From the NCBI RefSeq assembly GCF_023159225.1, contig NC_063169.1, forward strand, positions 53,221,934 to 53,285,933: a stretch of 64,000 nt of DNA, read 5' to 3'. The translations under genes were made by a program, and so were the position numbers. This document shows positions 57,076-64,000 of the stretch, piece by piece (within the stretch, counting starts at the first letter, position 1; each line of letters begins with the position of its first letter). The notes under the pieces are model-generated. The model searched no databases. It was not told the DNA's origin and was given only the letters and a program-made list of their open reading frames with translations. This DNA comes from Perognathus longimembris pacificus. Lineage: Eukaryota; Chordata; Mammalia; Rodentia; Heteromyidae.

Positions 57076-57744
57076 TGCCGCCACTACTGATCTTTCTATC
57101 TCTGCCTTCAGAGAAATATTATATTCCTTGACTGCCAAGAATTTAGTTAGAAAAATGTAGTTAGAATTTAGTCCAATATCAACAAAGTCCTAAAAAATTG
57201 TTTAGCTCTTCAGTGATTATTGGAGCTGTTATCTTGTGCATTGTGAGATATTCAAAAGTTCATTTCAAAGCCCTTAGACTTTCCAATAAGGTCATATCTT
57301 GATCTGCCTCAGTTACTTTTCTGAGTTTCAGATTTGTTTCATTGGTGACACTTCATTGGCAGTGTTAGCATGATTGTGATGTGATTTTGCATTGCCAGAT
57401 TGAGCTTGTTTAGTTTACAAAAAAAAAATTTTAAACAGGCACACAAATTAGTGAGAACAACTATTTGAGAAGTATTTCACTAAAGAAAACTCAACAAAAA
57501 TGAGTTTTACCATTACCTTACCCCAAACACACCAGGGGTTCAGAATAAAAGATGTAATTCTGGAACTAATGATGCACAGATTGTTAAAATCACAATAATA
57601 ATAATAAGTCTTCAATTTAAAAATCAATGGTTTAATAACAGAATAATAATAATAGAACAATCTTAAAACATTACCTGGAAAGTTCTTTTGGGCAGCTTAT
57701 TTTCTCCTATCTCACTTAAATAGCTTTTCTGAAATAGCATTTAT
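57076..57744. other. Unique AT-rich sequence, nothing recognised
   Basis: Contains AAT repeats at 57593-57608 and 57643-57657. No gene or named element. Confidence 0.5.
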
Positions 57745-58065
57745 GGACTGGAAACAGCGGCTCATACCTGCCTCAGACACATGGTAGACAAAGAATAGGA
57801 TTATCATAGATTAAGCCAGCCTGGGCAGAAAGTTAGTGATGCTTCATGTCAACAGGTGGGGTTTGTTGGTACAGGTCAATAGCCCCACAATACAGGAGAT
57901 AGACATAGGAGGATCGTGGTTTGAAGCTGGCCTTAGAAGGAAAAAATAAGCTTTAGACCTTATCCAAAAAAAAAAAAAAAAAGGAAGGCAAAGCGACTTA
58001 AAGGATCTGGTTCAACTGCTTCAGTTCTTGAGATCCTGAGTTCAAACTCCAAGCTCAAAAATTAA
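57745..58065 (+). mobile_element. B1-like pair and ID-like SINE
   Basis: Two B1-like segments (CAGCGGCTCATACCTG, AAGCCAGCCTGGGCAG; then CAATAGCCCCACAATACAGG, AGGAGGATCGTGGTTTG), an A run at 57966-57982, then an ID-like half (GACTTAAAGGATCTGG, GAGTTCAAACTCCAAGC). Confidence 0.65.
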
Positions 58066-60353
58066 GATTTATGCAATCAATTGGCCTTAGTATTTATCTT
58101 CCCAGCATTCATGTTTATTTATTTAACTGTTTTGTCATATTGTTTCTTGATGTGTTAAAAAATTGTAGGGAAGAGGAAATACCTTTTCCTCACCTCTTAC
58201 TTGGCATAAAGCTGAGGCCTCTTCGACAAAAGCATCTCAATTTATTTAATATACCTTTTACCTGACAGAGTCTTCTAAGGAAATGGAGACCCAAAGAATC
58301 AGGTCAGCCTGTGTATTTGCAGCACTAGGTTTGATGGAAGAGAAGCAGGACAACAGGATGAGAGGATGTGGCCTGGTGGTCCATTCTGGCGCAAATTAAG
58401 CAATGCTATAGGCCTAGACTCTTCCTTGCATCTCTGTCTTTGGTTCCTTTCCTCTGGCTAGGTACAGGGAGGGGTGAGTCTATTGTGACCTATTTCAGGG
58501 AGGGCCAGGCAATGCTTTCTACATTGTATGACTCTCTTCAGAGAAGAAAAGTAGGAAAGAAGGTCAGGGAGACCTTCCTATGTCAACATTCTCTCAGCTG
58601 CCACAGGACCCTTTCAGATTAGTGTGTTCTGAACATCATCGAATCCAATCTAATCACATTGACTGTGGGAACAGTTTTAGTTTTATTTAATCTTCCTCCT
58701 GTTTTCCCTTTCAAACCTATTGAACAAAGACAGAAAATCAACCACAGTGACTTTCTTAAAACACTGCATTTGTAATGATTATACACAACCTTGTCTTTGA
58801 ACTAATTTGTCACTTCTACTGAATTTATGTTCTTATCTTATTCCCTGGTCTCCAACACCCTGCTTCTAATTGTTTTTGTAGTAACAGCAACACATTTAAA
58901 ATACTTGTTAGCATACAGCTTAATGAGCTGTTGCTGGGAAAAAAAACAAAACAGTGTTTCTCCTCACAAACAATAAATACTTCCTCACGGCTCTAAAGCA
59001 CAGGCCAAATTAACCTGACAATCTTATTTTTATGCTCTCAACATTTTGTTTTAAACTAACAAACCTGAAGCATACAGCTCCTGTACAAAAATTTCACAGC
59101 CTAAAATACTATGATGTGTTGGATGTTTTTTTTTATCACCAATAAAAGATGATCCCCACAAGTAAAAACAGTGCAATTTCCAAGCTGCTTGCTAACTGAT
59201 GCATCTGACTGTTGCTTTCACTGTGCCCATAGCTGCCAATGTGAATGATGATGAAAAAAGTCATTAATGCCAGCATACCCAGCTTGGCTTTATTTGCATG
59301 CTTTTGACCAGTGCATTATCAAACATTCCTTTCAAGTTTCTGGTATTAAAGGTGATCTAGTTCTAATTTAGGACCACTCTCACATGTTTTAAAATGGCAA
59401 ACACACAAAAAAAATGATAGAGGAATAGTCAGAACTTACAATGAGCTAATTGGAAATATAAAATGAGGCCAAAAGGGACTCTGTATTTCATGCAAAAGTT
59501 TTCATCTAAAACTTGGTTATCCAGAAGTAGTTATGGAGTACAGGAAATGAACCTGAGCCCAAAGTGGTTTTTCTCAGTAAGTGCAACTAAAATATATTCC
59601 AGGTTTCAAAAATATGTGTCAAGTATCACATCATTCATGGAATGCTGAGATGATAATATTTTCGATATCCTTGGTTAAGTGAACTATAGTAACAAATTCT
59701 TTTTACTTTTTTAGTTTTTGCTTTTATTTGTTTTTCTTTAAATCTATTTCTTTTTCCTCCCTATTTTATGGCTACAATAAAATTTTAAATTGCTTATGTG
59801 GTGTATATTCTGTTTCTGAGAGACAGCACCATCTCTGTTACATCACCGATATGAGGCACTTATCTAACTCATGCCATGGGCAGAGTTGAGCAGTGGTGCC
59901 TGATTTCACCAGGTAGTTAACTAACAGAAGTACGGAGAATCTGTCCTACTATACCCACTGCCTTAGTTCATGATAGCACACCCACACAGGTCTAGAGAAC
60001 TGTAATTGTTCCTATCCAGGAAGAATTCACATTCAAGTTCAACTACAAGATGATAAAGGGCAAGAGATGATATATTCTAAATGTACAAGTAGTTTTACAT
60101 TGGGCTAAGTCCATTCAAAGAAATCTTAAAGACCATTTATTTGTGCCTAGTAGTTTTATTTCATCCCTTTGCAGACTTAAAATAGTTTAAACTGAAATTT
60201 GAGTCCAATATGTGCCCAATCTGAGCACACATCTGACAAACCATATGGTTCCACAAAACTCATCTAAAAATTGCTACTTTTAAAAGAATCTTCACACATA
60301 TTCAATGTATGGGTCTGTCTGACTTCAGTCTTCTCCCTTTCTTCTGTGATTTA
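58066..60353. other. Repeat-poor stretch with candidate enhancer
   Basis: About 2.3 kb without recognised mobile elements. Frames at 58071-58265, 58368-58622 and 59463-59648 have no domain. The candidate block at 58870-59360 is listed separately. Confidence 0.5.
58870..59360. promoter_or_regulatory. Candidate developmental enhancer around an octamer
   Basis: ATTTGCAT, the reverse complement of the POU octamer ATGCAAAT, lies at 59292-59299. Near by are GTCATTAATGCC (59260), GCTTAATGAGC (58918), CTGATGCATCTGAC (59197) and several TTAA cores. AT-rich, low-complexity-free and repeat-free, as conserved enhancers near developmental genes often are. Cross-species conservation is untested. Confidence 0.3.
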
Positions 60354-60520
60354 GAGTAGTGATTCTCAACTGTCCTGTGCATGAGCGGCACTGATCACTT
60401 GTTATGAACACAGGTTACTGAGCTCATCTGAGTCACATTCTGATTGCTGCATTCAGCAAGTCTCCGGTGATACCTGGAGCCTAAGCATTAACAAGAGACC
60501 ACTCTGAGCCAGTGATCCTT
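60354..60520. mobile_element. MER5-like hAT-Charlie element
   Basis: The start AGTAGTGATTCTCAACTGTCC, AACACAGGTTACTGAGCTCA, GTCACATTCTGATTGC, AGCAAGTCTCCGGTGATACC and AACAAGAGACCACTC keep the order of MER5-type non-autonomous hAT elements (AGTGGTTCTCAAC start, TTCTGATTCAGTAGGTCT, then AACCAC near the end). No transposase. Confidence 0.6.
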
Positions 60521-60999
60521 GTCCCATTGAGATGCCCCTTGAGGAGAATATGCCTAGTCAACACTGATGCCAAATCCTTATTCATCTCAAAGACCTCTTC
60601 AGGTGCTGCATTTGAGATTAAGAAAGTGGATCTGGCGACAAATGGTAGGGTCTGAGAAAGAACGATCAATGACTTTAAAGAATAGCAATCAACTGTCTGT
60701 TCATTACTATTTGGAGTGAATTCTTAAATTGTTAAACTTACTTGTGAATTTTGGAATCCGTGTACATAAACCATCCATTCCAAGTACTGGGAAAAAGCCC
60801 TTTATGTCAATGTGAAATCATGTAGTGAATAGAGTGCCTTTTCCTGGGGTGATGGGGGGGCCGATATCTCTATGTGTGCACACACACTGCCCTCCTGAGC
60901 TGGGGTACTTTATTGACAATGCTGCTCTTCCAGATGTGTATAGAAACTGTTTAACCAGGCACAACAGAGGTTACCGATTTCTAAATATGATACCAAGCT
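60521..60999. other. Unique sequence, no gene seen
   Basis: A short GTGTGCACACACAC palindromic patch lies near 60873. Nothing else. Confidence 0.5.
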
Positions 61000-61078
61000 T
61001 AGCCCAACACTTGGTAGACTGAGGCAGGAGAATCACAGTCAGCCTGGGCTGTAAGACACAAACAAACAATAAATCAAA
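61000..61078 (+). mobile_element. B1-like fragment
   Basis: CCCAACACTTGGTAGACTGAGGCAGGAGAATC and CAGCCTGGGCTGTAAGACAC match the B1 middle. The 5' end is missing. Confidence 0.75.
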
Positions 61079-61474
61079 ATAGTATTTGCCTTTCCAAGGA
61101 TTACAAACCCTATTGCACTCTAATCTTGAGCTACATGGCAAAAAAGAACCATGTTGTTATTTGCAAGAAGTAAGCTACTATTAAGGTGTTTTTTTAAATG
61201 GCGAATTGAATAGCAACATGGAGATTCCTTAGCAGACTAACAAGAGTCCTCATGGGGAGTGAAATACCACATAAAACATAAAAACTAAATTATCCCACTG
61301 GACTACATTATATCCACATGGAGAGACTGAGCTTACTTGGACTTTCTTGACTTCAATGTGTTTCAATCTGTTTTTAGAGAATATCTGACAAGTTGCTATC
61401 TTACACTGTAAAAAGAGACTTGGGTTGCATATCATATCTCTGGCACCAACAGTTTGGAGGAGAAGAGTAAATAG

Positions 61475-61476
<2 letters not shown>
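61079..61476. other. Unique sequence, no gene seen
   Basis: No recognised element or supported frame. Confidence 0.5.

Positions 61477-61532
<56 letters not shown>
61477..61532. repeat. (AT)28 microsatellite
   Basis: Uninterrupted AT dinucleotides next to an antisense SINE. Tyr-Ile frames over it are artefacts. Confidence 0.98.
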
Positions 61533-61534
<2 letters not shown>

Positions 61535-61537
61535 TAG

Positions 61538-61757
61538 TGTGTTGTGTGTGCCAAGTACCAGAGCGTCAACTCAGTTCCTTGTGCTCTTGCTCAGCTTTTT
61601 TGCTCACTGCTAGTATTCTACCATGGGAGTCTCACTTCCAGTTTATATTTACTTGGAGATAGATTCAAGGACATTTCTGTCCTAGTTAGTTTTGTACCAT
61701 GGTTCTCACATCTCAGTCTCCAACGTAGCTAGGATTATAGACATCAGCCATGAGCAT
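61538..61757 (-). mobile_element. Dimeric B1 + right-monomer SINE, diverged
   Basis: Right monomer remnant (GCTCACTGCTAGTATTCTACC), linker TTACTTGGAGATAG, B1-like half (CATGGTTCTCACATCTCAGTC, AGGATTATAGACATCAGCC). The AT microsatellite sits where its tail would be. Confidence 0.75.
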
Positions 61758-62549
61758 CAAAGTTCTGTTATATTAGCAACTCTTTTAAGTACAGTTATAA
61801 AAGTATAATAGCTTTATGGTTCAGGAAACTGATTAGCTATGTTTATATTCATTTTGGAGAAGAAATTTGATAGTATCTTTTTAGGGCCAATTTTCTTGGA
61901 TGGAGTTATTTTGCTTAAAAAAATAATGCAAAGATGTCCACATTTAAGGGCTTACTCCCACAAGACTAATATGCTTCAATTTTTTAGACAGTTGGCCTCC
62001 CTTGCTTGTGGTCAGGTCCACAAAATTAGACAAATGAGAACTACTGGATTAAATTCCAATAATTGTAGACATTGAAGGAGTATGTGCAATAAACACTGCC
62101 TAAGCCAAAGATCTGGGCGTGGAACTCAGGTCTCTTGGATTCCTGGGACTTAGGGCAGTATGACAGACCTGTCTTTGCTTGTTATCAGCCTACACTCATC
62201 AGGAAATCACTAAAGAACAAACATTTAGTACCAAAAGGACTTAAGAAACACCTAGTTTAAGTCATCTTGCCAGGAAGAGGAAAGGTTCACAAACCTAAGG
62301 CCTTTACCCAAGGTCAGAGCTGTGTGTAGAATCCAGGTCTCCTCTCTCTTAGCAAACGTATTCCTCTTCACCAGCATTTCTGTAGGTACAATCAGAAGAC
62401 ACCAGTGTCACCATCCCAAGGGACATCTCAAATATCTCAAATGTCCAGATTCCTGGGTCCTCTTTCCTTGTTCTCTCTCACTATAGAGACCAGGAACGCC
62501 CATTTTAACAAACACATTGGATACAGAGTTAGACAATCAATGTACTCTA
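61758..62549. other. Unique sequence, no gene seen
   Basis: No recognised element. The 78-codon frame at 61839-62075 has no domain. Confidence 0.5.
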
Positions 62550-62812
62550 TGCTTTTTTTTTTTTTTTTTTTTGGTCAGTCATTGGTCTTGAACTCAGGGC
62601 CTGGGCACTGTCCCTGAGCTCTTTTGTTTCAGGGCTAGCACTCTACTACTTTGAGCCACAGCTCCTCCTCCAGTTTTTGAGTGGTTAATTGGAGATAAGA
62701 GTCTCACAGTGGCTTTTCTGCCTGGGCTGGCTTTGAACCATGATGCTAAGATCTCAGCCTCCTGAGTAGCATTAGTAGGATTAAAGATGTAAGCCACCAA
62801 CCCTCAGCAGTA
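62550..62812 (-). mobile_element. Dimeric B1 + right-monomer SINE
   Basis: T run (antisense tail) at about 62553-62572, right monomer (CTTGAACTCAGGGCCTGGGC, TTTGAGCCACAGCTCC), linker GGTTAATTGGAGATAAGAG, B1-like half (CTGCCTGGGCTGGCTTTGAACC, GATCTCAGCCTCCTGAGTAG). Well preserved. Confidence 0.92.
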
Positions 62813-63287
62813 CTTCTTATTTTTAAAAAGAAATTCACACCATCCCCCTTTTAAGATGCTCCTCTTTTACAATAGTACTCTTTTGGTACTAATTACAATA
62901 TAGTAGATAGGATACACAATGCTTTAGATTAACATTATACTCAGTTCTACTTCATTTTCCAGCAATATAAAACCTCTTGTATCAAAAGAAAATAGGCAAA
63001 ATTTCACTGATTCTAGAAATAGAACTATGATACAAAATTTATTAAACTGCAGTAGTAGAATAAAGAAAAAGAAGGGGGAAAAAGCAGCTTATACAATGGG
63101 ATAACAAAAATGAATTAAATGAATTAAAATATTATAGAATTACTTTCAAAGAATTGACGTTTGGATACATTAGGGGCATGCTGAGAGAGCAAATCTATGG
63201 TGTTTATGTACTTTATAATTCAACATAAGATTTCTGAAGCTACTTGGAGTTGTATGTGTAAACAATAGCTTGTGTCAGATTTCTTTT
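62813..63287. other. Unique AT-rich sequence, nothing recognised
   Basis: No gene or named element. Confidence 0.5.
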
Positions 63288-63768
63288 TTTTTTAATTTTT
63301 AATGTCAAGGTGAAATACAGAGGGTTTACAGTTACAGATGTAAAGTAATGAGTACATATCTTGTCCAACTGTTACCCCCCCTCATTTTTCTCCCACCTTC
63401 CCACCTCCCCATTCTCCCTTCAAGTTATACCATTAGTTTACAACATATTGTCTTATAAAGATTGCTGTTGCATTGGTTTGTCTTTTACCCTTTGTCTCAC
63501 CATTTTAATGTTCCCCTTCCCTTCCCTAATTCAGACAAACATATATAAAATACCCAGGGTACCAGAATCAAATACAGTGACAACAGGGCTAAATCATAGG
63601 GAAGATGAACAGAAGAAAAAAAGTAATTTCACATAGAACATTGAAAATAATGACATCAATGATAAACCACTTGTTTCCATATTTTGGAGATCATTTCTCT
63701 TAGTGTCATCTTTATGTGATCATATGTCCCTAGCTATTGAGCTATGGTGATTATCAGATCTCATTTTT
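63288..63768 (-). mobile_element. LINE-1 3' UTR (antisense)
   Basis: T run then AATGTCAAGGTGAAATACAGAGGG, CAACATATTGTCTTATAAAGATTGC, CATATATAAAATACCCAGGGTACCAG and CTAAATCATAGGGAAGA, collinear with 11490-12110. It stops before ORF2, so it is a severely 5'-truncated copy of the same subfamily. The last 230 bases of the window show nothing recognised. Confidence 0.85.
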
Positions 63769-64000
63769 AAAAGCACTATTTACCAGAGCCCTTTGACAAA
63801 ATTACTCTGGTCATCAAGTAGTGTCCTTATGAGGAAGCATTTTTTACGAAAGTCCCTTAACCATGTATCCAAAACATTCACTGCTAAGCAGCTGATACAT
63901 TATCATTAGCTTTAAATGAAGGTTTTACCGAATCCAAAAGATATTCTTTCCTTTTGAGCAAGTAAAAGCCCCACAAAAGTCTAATTTTTAATGAATTAAG

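Noticed and set aside
61425..61613. Frame encoding Tyr-Ile repeats
   Set aside because: Product of the AT microsatellite.

Overview
This is mammalian nuclear DNA. It is AT-rich and CpG-poor, with no operons, no bacterial gene density, and no reading frame that looks like an intact protein-coding gene. The interspersed repeats give the lineage. There are many dimeric tRNA-related SINEs whose left half begins GGCTGGGGATATGGCCTAGT and whose right half contains GGCGCTGTGGCTCAAGTGGC. This fits the IDL-Geo family, described from Geomyoidea (kangaroo rats, pocket mice, pocket gophers). A second dimeric SINE joins a B1-like left half to the same right half. With an ORR1-like MaLR LTR and rodent-style LINE-1, the best guess is a geomyoid rodent such as Dipodomys or Perognathus. 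Family names here come from memory of consensus sequences, not from a search.

Layout. 1-4.0 kb: SINEs, a TG microsatellite and old LINE-1 3' pieces. 4.7-6.2 kb: a palindrome cluster and a very old L2-like repeat. 6.9-7.7 kb: a SINE ending in a long AAAG microsatellite, then a truncated 7SK RNA retropseudogene with a perfect 16-bp target-site duplication. 8.4-10 kb: more SINEs. 11.45-14.15 kb: a 5'-truncated antisense LINE-1 with recognisable target-site duplications, a reverse-transcriptase remnant and a younger SINE nested in its 3' end. 14.9-24 kb: mostly unique sequence with a few SINEs and a poly(A)-only insertion. 24.6-26 kb: an old plus-strand LINE-1 and an L1 3' end. 26-34.6 kb: the longest repeat-poor part, with several candidate regulatory blocks, a 94-bp polyadenylated retrocopy, and one possible terminal coding exon beside a perfect CRE. 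34.6-45 kb: MIRs, an L1 3' end, an LTR-like repeat, an unassigned 340-bp direct repeat, an ORR1-like LTR, a Tigger-like DNA transposon and old L1M pieces. 45.4-50 kb: a stack of antisense LINE-1 3' ends and one long decayed ORF2. 50-64 kb: unique sequence with MIRs, SINEs, a MER5-like element, a candidate enhancer around an octamer motif, an AT microsatellite and a final L1 3' end.

No gene can be assigned with confidence. The window could be a gene desert or a large intron. Nearly all LINE-1 pieces lie on the minus strand, which would fit an intron of a plus-strand gene, but that is weak inference. I found no evidence for a novel multigene system. The observations most worth checking are the tailless 7SK retrocopy, the tail-only insertion, the small polyadenylated retrocopy, the possible exon at 33904-33978, the direct repeat at 39.2-40.3 kb and the candidate conserved non-coding blocks.
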